A stretch of DNA of 64,000 bases from Bog-473 sp963828505 (GTDB lineage Bacteria; Actinomycetota; Acidimicrobiia; Acidimicrobiales; RAAP-2). The notes under the pieces were generated by a model that was not told the DNA's origin, did no database searches, and saw nothing but the letters and a program-made list of their open reading frames with translations. A program made the translations under genes and the position numbers. Below, one piece after another: positions 43,821-53,662 of this stretch (within the stretch, counting starts at the first letter, position 1; each line of letters opens with the position of its first letter). Location of the stretch: NCBI GenBank assembly GCA_963828505.1, contig CAWHFM010000018.1, positions 129,363 through 193,362 of the forward strand, written 5' to 3'.

Positions 43821-44822
43821 GAGGAACCGGCTCCGCTGGTCGAGGTCGGGACCACGCCGAGTATTAGAACTCAAACACTTCGAGTTGGTCTGGCTTCAGA
43901 TGAATTCAACTGCAGGAGGGAATCAGATGATCACGTTCGGAGACATTCATTGTGCCCCCCGTTCGATCAGGGATTCTACGCTCCACTAGCCCTCACGCGG
44001 GGAAAGGTCTGCACGAAGTCGGCCGCCACGGCGATGAGGCAGATGAGCTCGGTGGTAGGTGCCTGCTCAGGGGTGACCGCCACTTCGATGCGCTTGAATC
44101 CCGCGACCGTGTTCTTAGCGAACCGGGCCGCCACCGTTCCTGATTCATCGGCGGCCGCCATGACCCACAACCGCTCCGGACCCGGCTCGCGCCATACCGG
44201 GAAGCTGTAGCGCGCCGTTGAAGTGGTGACTCGTGAGCCCGCCGAGTACTCGAAGTGGACTCCCTCTACCGAGAGCATCCGCCGTCCGCTGAGCGCGTCG
44301 ACCAGTTCGAACGCTTCCTTGTGGAAGACACTGCGGCTGATGTTGTGCAAGCTGACGCTCGTTCCAGGCAAGCGGCGAAGTCGCCGATCACCACGACGCA
44401 ATTCGTAGGCACGGCCATTGACCATCAGCTGGCGGACTGGCCGATGTCCAGATGTTTTTCTCCAGGTGCACAGCGGTGATCCGTTCTCAGCCCACCAGTC
44501 ACTGTGTGGCTTCCTCGACGCGCGCCAGGCACGAGTTCCAGCGAGCCTCGCAAAGGGCTCTGGTCCCGCGAGAGGATGTTGGGCGCTTTCCTCGGCGTCG
44601 AGCTTGTCGGCGACCATGTTGACCTGGGCTCGCGTGGCGTCCTTGACGACTTCGGCCAGGTTCCGCGATTTGCGCGAGGGGGGACCCAAGATCACCCCGC
44701 TATTGGCCAGTTCCAGGCGCACGCCGAGGTGGTCGCTCGCGACGCCACTCAGGTCACTCAGCGCGATCGTCCGCAGTGGCAACCCTCGCCTGTCGGCTGG
44801 TTCCTTGATTGGTAAAAAGATT

Positions 44823-46391
44823 GGGTCATCCGGGATTCGAGTGGGTACCTGGGTAAAGCTCTAACCCGCCGCAGTGGAAGAAGATGGCCGTCTTGAAGTG
44901 CTCGCGGTTCCGGAAGCCGTAGGCCATTTTCTTGATCGTTTGGATCTTCGAGTTCAGTCCCTCTGCAGCTGCATTCGTAATCCTCGCCGCCGAGAAGTAG
45001 TTGAGCACGCCGTAGAGGTGGCGCTTGATCATGTAGGCCACGTCGATTACCGGCTCGAGGCGCGAGTGCGTGGCCCAGAAGAACCACTGTGTGTAGAACC
45101 TGGTCGCCCAGCCGAGGCGGTGGTAGTTCCACATGACGGCGAGCGACTCCTTTATGGCCCAGGCCCGCGCCGTCTTGAGGTTGAGCGCCTTGAGGGCCCG
45201 GAACGGGCCCTTGTGCTTGGCCGGCAGGTTTCTCTCGGCGTAGAGCCAGAGGTACTTCGTTCCCGTCAAGGTATCGATGCCCTCGGCGCGCAGCTCTTTG
45301 TGCTCGCGCTTGCGCACGGTGTCGACCGCTTCTCCCATGTGCTTCATGATGTGAAATCGATCGAACACGATCTTGTCGTGCGCGTCGTCGAAGTGGGCCT
45401 CGACCGAGTTGATATAGGCCGGCCACATGTCCATGGCCACGGCTCTGATCCCGGCACGCTCGTCGGCGCTGAAGGCTTCGAAGTAGGGATCGAGGCTGGC
45501 CTGCGTGCGGTCGTCGGCGATGTAGTCGACGGTGCCGCCGGCGATGTCATAGACGAGCGTCAGATAGGAGTGGCCCTTGGCTACCGCCTTCTCGTCGACG
45601 CCGATCAGGGCCGGGACCTGGTGTTCTTTGGCGGCGAGTCCCCGGGCGACGGCGCGCGACATGATCCCCCAGCACTCGTCCCAGCTCGTCTTCAAGATGT
45701 TGGACGCCCCCGAGACGTCGGTCTCTTTCAAGACGTCGATGGCGAAGCGCTCGAAGGAGCGGGTGAAGCGGCTCTTGGGCTCGGCCCAGGGCAGGTGCAC
45801 CTGGCGCACACCGTGGGTCAAGCACTTGACCCGAGGCGGACGCGCGTGGAGCCAGGTGGGCAAGCCCCCGGTGTCGAGATGGCGCCAGGCCCGCTCCTCG
45901 GCGTGGTCGTAGAGCGCGAGCTCGCTCTCGCACTCAGGACAAGGCCACAGCCGGTCCTCAAAGTGGGCGAGCGAGATGTCGACGCGCCGCTGCTCGATCG
46001 AGAGGTCCACGTCCTCGACGAACCACGGATCGACCAGGCCCAGCACCTGGGCGTAGAACTCGATGTCGCGCATGGCGGCCTCCTTCCCTTCGCGCTCCCA
46101 GCCCCCCGGAGCGACACTCCAGTGTCGCTCCCTCTCCGAGCCCTTGCCACAGACGAGCCCGGTGTCGAGGGACGGGCGACGCCCGAGCGAGAACCGGAGC
46201 GCAGCGGAGGCTCGCAGCGACCCTCGACACGGAGGGCGAGACCGTGGCATCGACGCGTCGACGGGAAGGAAGGTGGAAGGACGGGAAGAGCGCCACCTTT
46301 GCCGTCACGGCGTTGGTGCGGCAATCACCTCTTCAGGTGTCAAGACCGAGGAATAACGGGTGTTCCAACCCACGGGAATTCCGGAAGGACC
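44823..46391. mobile_element. ISL3-family element, 1569 bp
   Basis: Imperfect terminal inverted repeats: GGGTCATCCGGGATTCGAG and, at the other end, GGTCCTTCCGGAATTCCCG, 18 of 24 positions alike, both followed by TGGGT. Exact 8-bp duplication AAAAGATT at 44815-44822 and 46392-46399, as expected for ISL3. Confidence 0.88.
44826..46073 (-). CDS. ISL3-family transposase
   Basis: A 415-residue DDE transposase in one intact frame. It has an N-terminal zinc-binding domain (CPECESEL ... CLTHGVRQVHLPW), the helix-turn-helix region, and the DDE_Tnp_ISL3 core (LIGVDEKAVAKGHSYLTLVYD with the first Asp; AVAMDMWPAYINSV with the second; NAAAEGLNSKIQTIKKMAYGFRN with the Glu). AAGGAGG ahead of the ATG at 46073. 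Confidence 0.92.
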   Translation of the reverse strand: MRDIEFYAQVLGLVDPWFVEDVDLSIEQRRVDISLAHFEDRLWPCPECESELALYDHAEERAWRHLDTGGLPTWLHARPPRVKCLTHGVRQVHLPWAEPKSRFTRSFERFAIDVLKETDVSGASNILKTSWDECWGIMSRAVARGLAAKEHQVPALIGVDEKAVAKGHSYLTLVYDIAGGTVDYIADDRTQASLDPYFEAFSADERAGIRAVAMDMWPAYINSVEAHFDDAHDKIVFDRFHIMKHMGEAVDTVRKREHKELRAEGIDTLTGTKYLWLYAERNLPAKHKGPFRALKALNLKTARAWAIKESLAVMWNYHRLGWATRFYTQWFFWATHSRLEPVIDVAYMIKRHLYGVLNYFSAARITNAAAEGLNSKIQTIKKMAYGFRNREHFKTAIFFHCGGLELYPGTHSNPG

Positions 46392-46902
46392 AAAAGATTA
46401 AGCGACGATTCGTCACCACCACCTTCACCCTGCCGACCAAGTCGCTTAAGGGTCCCCATGTCTGACGGACCTCGAACTGCCCCTCGGTGACCGACGCCTC
46501 ATCTGCGTCCAGGTGGAAGACCGCGCCGCTCCTGCTTCTCGAGCCTTCACTCATGGACATGTTCTTCGCCACATCATCAGGCTACAGCTCACATTGCTGC
46601 GGCAGCGTTTCTTCTGCTCTGCTCTGCTCTGGCCGCCCGGTCCATTAAGACTTGACAGGCTGCCGACGACAGGTCGTACGAAGACCCGGTCGGGTCTTCT
46701 TGCGCCTGGCGAGCAGTCTGACGAACTTGATTGGGTAAGGGAACTACTCACCACCCGACCATCGGCCGGCTCGTCGAACAAGGATCGTCAGTCCGTACTG
46801 GTTCGACCGAAGGATGTCGGACCGAGGGAGTGGCGCCGACGGCCCCCGAGGGCCGGAGGCGCCGACAGACCACTTGGTGAGAACTTTTTTTCGGGACGCA
46901 TT

Positions 46903-46952
46903 TCTGTCCCGCTGTGTCTCACTGTGTCTCACTGCGTCTCGCTGTGTCCCGC
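46903..46952 (+). repeat. Five 10-bp direct repeats upstream of rep (possible origin)
   Basis: Five tandem copies of TGTGTCYCRC in 50 bases, ending 46 bases before the RepSA gene. Tandem repeats ahead of a replication initiator suggest iterons, although the origins of this plasmid family are often not iteron-type. Confidence 0.6.
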
Positions 46953-46998
46953 TGGTGCGCCCTGTTTACGTACTCTGAGCTGGGGCGACGCTTGACAG

Positions 46999-48341
46999 GT
47001 GTCGCGACCGTTCGTCATGGTGGCGGCCTTGTTGAACGAAGACGATGTCGCCATGCTCCATGCGCTCGGTCGGCATGCGAACGGGCACCGCCTTGAGGAC
47101 TTCTTGGCCCAAGGCGCACGGTGTCGCTGGTGCGCCCATCCCATTGGTCTGCGTGGCTACGTGCTCGGTGACCAAGGCAAAGTCGTCTTTTCGAGCCACA
47201 ACTTCCCCGACAACGTGATCCTCAAAGCGTGTGGGTCGCGCAGCGAGCTGCGCTGCTCGTGCGCCACGCTCTATCGAGGTGACGCCCGCCATCTGGTGCG
47301 CGCCGGCCTCGAAGGCGGGAAGGGCATCGACGAGTCGATCGCCGCCCATCCGGCCGTGTTCTTGACCCTGACCGCACCGAGCTTCGGTGTGGTGCACCGT
47401 GAGAGCTCGACCGCCCCATGTCACCCCGGAGCACGTGGCAGACGCTGCGCCCACGGTCGCCCGCTTGGCTGTGAGGAGCGGCACGTTCGTGATGAAGAGG
47501 CTCTCGGCACGCCGCTGTGCCCCGAGTGCTACGACTACGTCGGCGCCGTGGTCCACAATGCGCTCAGCGCCGAGCTGTGGCGGCGCACCACGATCTACGT
47601 CGCACGCCGGCTGGCGAGCGAGCTCGGGCTCTCCCGTTCGGCCTGCGCCAAGGTCCTGCGTCTCGAGCACTGCAAGGTGGCCGAGTTCCAACGTCGGGGC
47701 CTCGTGCACTTCCACGCCGTCATCCGAGCTGACGGAGCAGCCGGCGGTCCACCACCGGTCGATGCAGCGGCACTCGCACGGTCTTGCGTTGCCGCACGCA
47801 GCGTCGAGGTCACCCACGCCGGACGAATGGCCCGATGGGGAAGCGAGCTCGACGTCCGACTCCTCTCCCGTGAGGGACCCCTGACACCCGTGGCCTCCTA
47901 CGTGGCCAAGTACGCCACCAAGAAGCCAGCCATGCATCCAGAGCTCCTCGGGCGCATCCTCTCCGATTCGGACCTGAAGCGCCGTGGCCTTCCGCCACAC
48001 CTCTTCGCCATGGTGGCGACGGCCTGGAAGCTCGGGTCCGATCCCCGGTTCAGCTCCCTCGGTCTTCGGCGCCACGCCCACCATCTCGGCTATTCGGGAC
48101 ACTTCCTCACCAAGTCGCCCGCGGCTACTCGACCACGTTCGGCGCCCTACGTGAGGCCAGGGCCACATGGTGCCAACGGAGTGACACCTCGGAGCTGGAC
48201 AACACCACGACCCGGCGGCTCCGGGCCGTAGGACGTGGGTGGGCCAACGAGGGAGAGGAGCTCTTCGCCGCAGCCCAGGCCCGGCAGCGGGCAGAGGAGA
48301 AGAAGGAGGCCGACTTCGCGTGGTACACCCGATGCGAGTAG
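46999..48341 (+). CDS. RepSA-type replication initiator, one frameshift
   Basis: A replication initiator of the kind found in pSAM2-like actinobacterial integrative elements. It has the N-terminal Cys/His segment (CRWCAHPIGLRGYVLG), FLTLTAPSFGVVHR, zinc-like CPECYDYVG, the Rep core FQRRGLVHFHAVIRADG (HxHxxx motif of rolling-circle-type initiators) and VASYVAKYATKK. Near 48115 a one-base change is needed (KSPAATRP to KSRGYSTTFGALREARATW) to reach the proper end at 48341. Start GTG/ATG between 46999 and 47017. About 447 residues when repaired. Confidence 0.8.
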
Positions 48342-48459
48342 GCACTTCTTCAGAGGGCAAGCCGCCGGAGGCGGTGCGTCAGGCTTTGGACTCTTCCGTA
48401 GAAACCGTCGGCGGTGTCGTCTGCGTCGTCTCGCCCAGCGACCCAGAGGAACGTGCGTG

Positions 48460-48699
48460 ATGGGCACCTACCCGCATCTCTCGGAAGTCCTCCCGCAATT
48501 GGCGACACCCGAAGAGGTCGCACCGTTGCTCGGCCTGAGCCCACTCGGCGTCGTGCGCCAGTGTCGTAAGCGGAAGCTGCCCGGCCTGAAGATCGGCAGT
48601 CGCTGGTACATCCACGTGGCCAAGCTCGCTGCCCAACTCGACCGCGAGGCGGCCGACACGGAGATCGCGGAACCGGTCGGAAGCTCTCGGGGACGGTAA
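48460..48699 (+). CDS. Excisionase-type helix-turn-helix protein
   Basis: A 79-residue protein with one HTH_17/excisionase domain (LATPEEVAPLLGLSPLGVVRQCRKRKLPGLKIGSRWYIHVAKLAAQL). Together with the rep gene before it and the convergent integrase after it, it forms the standard rep-xis-int module. GAGGA precedes the ATG. Confidence 0.85.
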   Translation: MGTYPHLSEVLPQLATPEEVAPLLGLSPLGVVRQCRKRKLPGLKIGSRWYIHVAKLAAQLDREAADTEIAEPVGSSRGR

Positions 48700-48726
48700 C
48701 GGAAGGGCGTGAAGTCGGCGAGAGCG

Positions 48727-49962
48727 TCACTCACCTGCAGCGACAGCCGGAGGTTCCAATGCCCGGGCCAGAACCTCAGCCGCCGTACGTTGGCGTTCCG
48801 CCGTGGCGTGGCCGTACAGGCCGAGCGTGAGGTTGGGGCTGTCGTGGCCGAGTATCTCGGCGGCATTGCGGGGATCGATGCCGGCCGCCAGCATCTCGGT
48901 GGCGGCGAAGTGCCGGAGCGAGTGCAAGTGCACGTGCGGCATGCCGAGCTGCGCGCACAGCTTGTGGACGACCGAGGAGAAAGTCTCAGGATTCACCGGC
49001 CGGCTGCCGTCGGGCACGGGTGAGACGACGAAGGCGTCCGGAACCAGACGCACGTCGACGGCAGCGGCGACCTCGTTGCAGCGGCTGCGCCAGGCCTCGA
49101 GCAGGGCCCGCCCGGTCGGCGCCACGACGACCCAGCGCTCACGGCCGCCCTTGGTGCTCTTCTCCCCTCGATCGGTTCCTGCCCGGTAGAGGGAGCGCCG
49201 GATCCGGATCGTGTCGGCATCGACGTCGGTCCAGCGCATGGCGCAGAGCTCTCCCCGACGGGCACCCGTCAGGACGGCTAGCGACAAGAGCATGCCCCAA
49301 CGCTCGTCGCGTTCTGCCCCTCGGGCCAGCAGTGCCCGCATCTCGTCGGAAGTGGGGACCCGGAGCTCGGCCCGGCCCAGCGGGGGCGGCTCGGCCCGTT
49401 CAGCCGGGTTGCGATCCAGCCATCCCCAGCGGACGGCTTGGCTCAGTGCGGCGGAGAGCACGGCATGGTGGCGACGGATGCTGGTCGGCTTGAGCGGACG
49501 GTCCCGTCCCCCGCCGGTGGCCAGCTTGCCGTACCACTCGTCGAGGTGCCGGGGCGTCAGCTCGGCGATCGGGACGTCGCCGAACTCCGGGAAGATCGTT
49601 GTCTCGGCCGAGCGACGGGCGTCGTGGAGGGTCCGGGGGGCACGTCCCCGGGCCTCGCTGTGGCGGAGCCACTCCTCGACCAGGGAGCGGACGGTCGCCG
49701 ACGAGTCCGTGGCGACCCGGTTGTCGTCCAGTTCCTTCTGCCAGGCCCGTAGGGCGGCCCGGGCCTCAGTCTGGTTTTTGGCCTCGACGGTCTTGGTGCG
49801 CTGCCTGGGGTGGCCCGTGACCGGGTCGGTGCCGACGAAGACCCGGAGGCGCCACGTCCGCGGGCCTCGCTGCTGGACCGACCCTGTACCCTTGGGTCGT
49901 CTCGATGGCCTGGTTTGTGGACCCCCACCCACAGTGGGAGATATAGACCAGATACAGGCCAA
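48727..49962 (-). CDS. Tyrosine integrase next to tRNA-Ser
   Basis: A 411-residue phage-type integrase. The N-terminal arm-binding region (GTGSVQQRGPRTWRLRVFVGTD) and SAM-like domain (SLVEEWLRHSEARGRAPRTL) precede the catalytic domain: Arg in TGARRGELCAMRW, HSLRHFAATE, LGHDSPNLTLGLYGH with the nucleophilic Tyr. The start codon is 9 bases from the 5' end of a tRNA-Ser gene, so that tRNA is the likely attachment site, though the geometry is unusual (the element lies on the 5' side). Confidence 0.9.
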   Translation of the reverse strand: MACIWSISPTVGGGPQTRPSRRPKGTGSVQQRGPRTWRLRVFVGTDPVTGHPRQRTKTVEAKNQTEARAALRAWQKELDDNRVATDSSATVRSLVEEWLRHSEARGRAPRTLHDARRSAETTIFPEFGDVPIAELTPRHLDEWYGKLATGGGRDRPLKPTSIRRHHAVLSAALSQAVRWGWLDRNPAERAEPPPLGRAELRVPTSDEMRALLARGAERDERWGMLLSLAVLTGARRGELCAMRWTDVDADTIRIRRSLYRAGTDRGEKSTKGGRERWVVVAPTGRALLEAWRSRCNEVAAAVDVRLVPDAFVVSPVPDGSRPVNPETFSSVVHKLCAQLGMPHVHLHSLRHFAATEMLAAGIDPRNAAEILGHDSPNLTLGLYGHATAERQRTAAEVLARALEPPAVAAGE

Positions 49963-49970
49963 AGAGGCTA

Positions 49971-50059
49971 GGAGAGGTGCGAGAGCGGCCGAATCGGACT
50001 CACTGCTAATGAGTTGACCTGGGTAACTGGGTCCGAGGGTTCAAATCCCTCCCTCTCCG
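49971..50059 (+). tRNA. tRNA-Ser(GCT)
   Basis: Acceptor stem GGAGAGG (49971-49977) pairs with CCTCTCC (50052-50058) followed by discriminator G. The anticodon arm is ACTCA-CTGCTAA-TGAGT, anticodon GCT. A long variable arm (GACC...GGTC) and T-arm GAGGG-TTCAAAT-CCCTC mark it as a serine tRNA. CCA is not encoded. Confidence 0.93.
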
Positions 50060-50187
50060 CTCCGGGGGTTCGGGCACGTGGCACGTCGTCGCGGGCCCGG
50101 CCGACCGGTCGAGACGGCTCGCTCCGGCGGGCCGGCCGCCCGCCAACACCGGCGGTGCGGCTCGTGCGAGGAGTGTGTGCATAGGTC

Positions 50188-51591
50188 GTGGGTCAGTACT
50201 TCCTCGAGACCCTTGGATGTCCGAAGAACCAGGTCGACTCCGACAAGCTCGAGGGGTACCTCGCCGCGAGAGGTTTTCACCCCGTGGGCACTCCCGAGCA
50301 CGCCGACCTGATTGTCGTGAACACCTGCGCCTTCATCGACGCGGCGCGACACGAGTCGATCGAGGCCGTTCTCGATTTGGCCGACCGCCGCCGCGACGGG
50401 GCGCGGCTCGTGGTCACCGGCTGCATGGCGGAACGCTACGGCGACGAGCTCCGGGAGGCTCTACCGGAGGTCGACCTCGTGGCGGGGTTCGGCCGCGACA
50501 TCGCGCCCGCAGATCACGCGCCGCCGCTCGCCGCGACCCGCGTCCCGGTCGCTCTCGCCCCCACCCGGATCGTTCCCGGGGCCGAGGTCCCCGACTTCGA
50601 CCTCCTCCGCCTGCCGCGCCCGGCGGCCAAGGCTCCGTGGGCCTACGTCAAGGTGGCCGAGGGGTGCGACCGCATCTGCGGCTTCTGCGCCATCCCCTCT
50701 TTCCGGGGTCGCCAGCGCTCACGCAGCCAGGAGGACGTCCTGGCCGAGGTGGACGAGCTGGCCGCGGGCTCGCCCGGCGCTCCTCCCCTCCGTGAGGTCG
50801 TGCTGGTGGCCCAGGACCTCGCGTCCTACGGGCGCGACCGTTCGGTTCCGGGGAGAAGGGTCGCCGCCGGCCGCTCGCCCGTGGCCGCGCTCACCCGCGC
50901 CGTGGCCGAGCGCGTCGACCGCACCCGGCTGCTCTACCTCTATCCCTCGGGCCTGACCGACGAGTTGATCGACGCCGTCCTCCATACGGGCGTGCCCTAC
51001 TTCGACCTCTCCCTCCAGCACGTCGCCCGCCCTCTCCTGGCGCGCATGCGGCGCTGGGGCGACGGCGAGCGCTTCCTGCGGCGCATCGCGGACATCCGCG
51101 CCGCCGAGCCCAGCGCCACCTTCCGGTCCTCGTTCATCCTGGGCTATCCGGGCGAGACCGAGCACGATCACGACCTGCTGCTCGAGTTCCTGGCCGAGGC
51201 CCGCCTGGACTGGGCCGGTTTCTTCACCTTCTCGCGCGAGGAGGGGACCCATGCCGCCGGCCTGCCCGACCAGGTCCCGCCCGAGCTCGCTATGGAACGG
51301 CTGCGCGAGTGCGCCGAGCTCCAGGACGCCGTCACCGCCGGCCGCCGTGACGACATGGTCGGCCAGGTGCGGCGCGTGCTCGTGGACTCGTCGGGGCAGG
51401 GCCGGACCGTGCACGAGGCCCCCGAGATCGACGGGGTGGTGCGCCTGCCGTCCGATCTGGTGCCCGGCGAGCTCGTCGACGCGTTGATCACCGCGGCGGA
51501 GGGACCCGATCTCGTGGGTGAGCCCGTCGAGCGGCTCGAGCCGGCTGCCGCACCCCACCGCCCGCGTGGACTCGCCGGGGTGGCACGGTGA
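50188..51591 (+). CDS. rimO: Ribosomal protein S12 methylthiotransferase RimO
   Basis: A 467-residue radical-SAM methylthiotransferase that modifies Asp of ribosomal protein S12. The N-terminal UPF0004 domain has the Cys ligands of the second cluster (TLGCPKNQVDSDKLEG, NTCAFI, TGCMAERYG). The radical-SAM CxxxCxxC is CDRICGFC (Cys160, 164, 167), followed by IPSFRGRQRSR, and the C-terminal TRAM domain ends the protein. GTG start. It overlaps pgsA by GTGA, the usual actinobacterial gene order. Start of the conserved chromosomal block. Confidence 0.94.
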   Translation: MGQYFLETLGCPKNQVDSDKLEGYLAARGFHPVGTPEHADLIVVNTCAFIDAARHESIEAVLDLADRRRDGARLVVTGCMAERYGDELREALPEVDLVAGFGRDIAPADHAPPLAATRVPVALAPTRIVPGAEVPDFDLLRLPRPAAKAPWAYVKVAEGCDRICGFCAIPSFRGRQRSRSQEDVLAEVDELAAGSPGAPPLREVVLVAQDLASYGRDRSVPGRRVAAGRSPVAALTRAVAERVDRTRLLYLYPSGLTDELIDAVLHTGVPYFDLSLQHVARPLLARMRRWGDGERFLRRIADIRAAEPSATFRSSFILGYPGETEHDHDLLLEFLAEARLDWAGFFTFSREEGTHAAGLPDQVPPELAMERLRECAELQDAVTAGRRDDMVGQVRRVLVDSSGQGRTVHEAPEIDGVVRLPSDLVPGELVDALITAAEGPDLVGEPVERLEPAAAPHRPRGLAGVAR

Positions 51592-52169
51592 GCGACGCCA
51601 CCCACGAGCATCCCCGGCAGTTCGCCTTCGGTCCGAGCGCGTTGGCCACTCCCGCCAACGCGGTCACCGTGGCGCGCCTGCTGGCCGCACCCGTCTACGT
51701 CCTGATGCTCGTGGCCTGGGGTGCGTCGTGGCTCAACGTCGTGGTCGGCCTCGTGCTCGCCGGCAGCGACGGGCTCGACGGCTACATGGCCCGCCGCATG
51801 GGTACCACCCGCTCGGGTGCTTTCCTCGACCCCTTGGCCGACAAGGCCGTCGTCCTCGGCGCCCTCATCACACTGGCCGCCCAGGGGCATCTGCCGTGGC
51901 TTCCCGTGGGGCTGATCACCGTTCGCGAAGTAGGCATGCAGCTCTACCGTTCCTGGGTGGGCCGGCGTGGCGTCTCGGTCCCCGCTCGCAACTCGGCCAA
52001 GCTCAAGACCCTGGTGCAGGACATCGCCGTCGGGACCTGCATCATCCCACCCCTGGCCCATCACCACACCCTCCAGGTCGCCGCCATCTGGTTCGCCTGC
52101 GCCCTGACCCTCTTCACCGGCGCCGAGTACCTCCTCGACGGGCGGCGCGCCCTCCGCCCCGCCGGCTGA
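51588..52169 (+). CDS. pgsA: CDP-alcohol phosphatidyltransferase (phosphatidylglycerophosphate synthase)
   Basis: A 193-residue membrane enzyme that transfers phosphatidyl from CDP-diacylglycerol to glycerol-3-phosphate. The CDP-alcohol motif is SDGLDGYMARRMGTTRSGAFLDPLADK (D-G-x2-A-R-x8-G-x3-D-x3-D). Several hydrophobic helices follow. GTG start overlapping the rimO stop. The same gene order (rimO-pgsA-cinA) is common in actinobacteria, which supports the name; related enzymes for other alcohols cannot be excluded. Confidence 0.85.
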   Translation: MSDATHEHPRQFAFGPSALATPANAVTVARLLAAPVYVLMLVAWGASWLNVVVGLVLAGSDGLDGYMARRMGTTRSGAFLDPLADKAVVLGALITLAAQGHLPWLPVGLITVREVGMQLYRSWVGRRGVSVPARNSAKLKTLVQDIAVGTCIIPPLAHHHTLQVAAIWFACALTLFTGAEYLLDGRRALRPAG

Positions 52170-52203
52170 ACGTCTCCGCCCGGCCCCGTAGTCTCACGGA
52201 TCG

Positions 52204-53488
52204 ATGAGAATCGAGATCGTGGCGGTGGGCACCGAGCTCCTGCTCGGGCAGATCGCCGACACCAATTCCGCCTGGCTCGGCGAGCACCTGGCCGCCGCCG
52301 GTGTGGTCTCCCATTTCCACCAGGCGGTCGGCGACAACCACGACCGCATCGTGCTCGCGCTGCGTACCGCGTTGGCCCGGAGCGACGGCGTAATCGTGTG
52401 CGGCGGGCTCGGTCCGACCCAGGACGACATCACGCGGGAGGCGATCGCCGCGGTCATGAACGTCGAGCTCGAACGCGACCCGGCCGTGGCGGACGTCATC
52501 GCCGGCTTCTTCGTCTCCCGGGGCCGGGCCATGAGCGAGAACAACTTGCGCCAGGCCGACGTCCCCAAGGGGGCCACGATCATCCCCCAGGTGGCGGGGA
52601 CCGCTCCCGGGCTGATCTGTCCCGTGGGCAACAAGGTCGTCTACGCCGTTCCCGGCGTCCCCTACGAGATGGCCGAGATGTTCGAACGCGCCATCTTGCC
52701 GGACTTGCCGCGCCCGCGTGGCCGAGGCCGGCGAGGAGGCGGTCATCGCGTCGCGTGTGTTGCGTACGTGGGGCGCGTCCGAGTCCGGCCTGGCCGAGTC
52801 GCTCCAGAACCGCATCGACGCCCTGGACGAGGTGGACGCGGGTGGCGTCACCCTGGCCTTCCTCGCCTCGGGCATCGAGGGCATCAAGGTGCGCATCACC
52901 GCCCGCGCCCGGACGGCGGGAGACGTCGCCGCGCTGCTCGACAAGGAGGAGGTCGAGGTGCGCCGGGCCATCGAAGTCCGGCTCGGCGACATCGTCTTCG
53001 GGACGGACGACGAGTCGATGGAGGTGGCCGTGGCGACGCGGCTCGCCGCCCGTGGACTCACCCTGGGGGTGGCCGAGTCGCTGACCGGCGGTCTCATCGC
53101 CTCGCGCCTCGTCAACGTGCCCGGTGCGTCGACCTGGTTCCTGGGCGGGATCGTCGCTTACGCGTCCGACGTCAAGTACGAAGTGCTCGGCGTGCCTCCC
53201 GGCCCGGTCGTGACGGAGGCGGCCGCCGCGGCCATGGCCGAGGGGGCGCGGCGCGTCACCGGAGCCGGCGTCGGCCTCGGGATCACCGGGGTGGCCGGGC
53301 CCGACGACCAGGAGGGGGTCGCACCGGGAAGCGTCTTCGTCGGCCTGGCCCTGCCCGGGGAGGGCACCCAATCACTGACCAGGGAGCTGCGAGTCCCGGG
53401 CGACCGTGAGCGGGTGCGCCAATACGCGGCGATCTCCGCTCTCGACCTGCTCCGACGCGCTCTCGACGAGGTCCCGCCACCGGCCTGA
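52204..53488 (+). CDS. cinA: CinA/nicotinamide-nucleotide amidase, one frameshift
   Basis: A molybdopterin-binding-fold N-terminal domain (MRIEIVAVGTELLLGQIADTNSAWLGEHLA, VCGGLGPTQDDITRE) and a C-terminal nicotinamide-nucleotide amidase domain (LGVAESLTGGLIASRLVNVPGAS, GITGVAGPDDQEG) are both present. An extra base near 52710 breaks the frame between ILPDL and VAEAGEEAVIASRVLRTWG. Removing it gives about 427 residues, the normal length. In a core gene with intact motifs this is more likely a sequence error than a pseudogene. Confidence 0.88.
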
Positions 53489-53662
53489 GGCCGGCCTGAG
53501 GAGGTCCGTCGGCGCCCCGCACCGCCCGCCCGGCCCCGCTATGCCACCCCGTCGCCCCAGCCAGTGCGCCAACTCCGGCGCCTGCTTCACAGCAGCGCCA
53601 CAGCCGGTTCACACTGGATGGGGAGCCGCAGGTGTGACTCTGTGACCCAGGAGGTGCCAACA

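Larger units (their letters stand above)
43976..46572 (-). pseudogene. GRAM/PH-like domain protein split by ISL3
   Basis: The gene starts right of the IS (46572, MAKNMSMSEGSRSRSG) and runs VVVTNRRLIF up to the insertion. After removing the IS and one 8-bp duplication it continues LPIKEPADRRGLPLRTIALS ... GVRLELANSGVILGPP on the left side. The rebuilt segment (TNRRLIF-LP, then L-RTIALSDLSGV) fits a bacterial GRAM/PH-like domain. The remaining C-terminal region (ARYSFPVWREPGPERLWVMAAADE) is unfamiliar. About 335 residues if intact. Confidence 0.7.

Noticed and set aside
44758..45426. Second minus-strand frame across the ISL3 transposase
   Set aside because: It is an out-of-frame shadow of the intact transposase.
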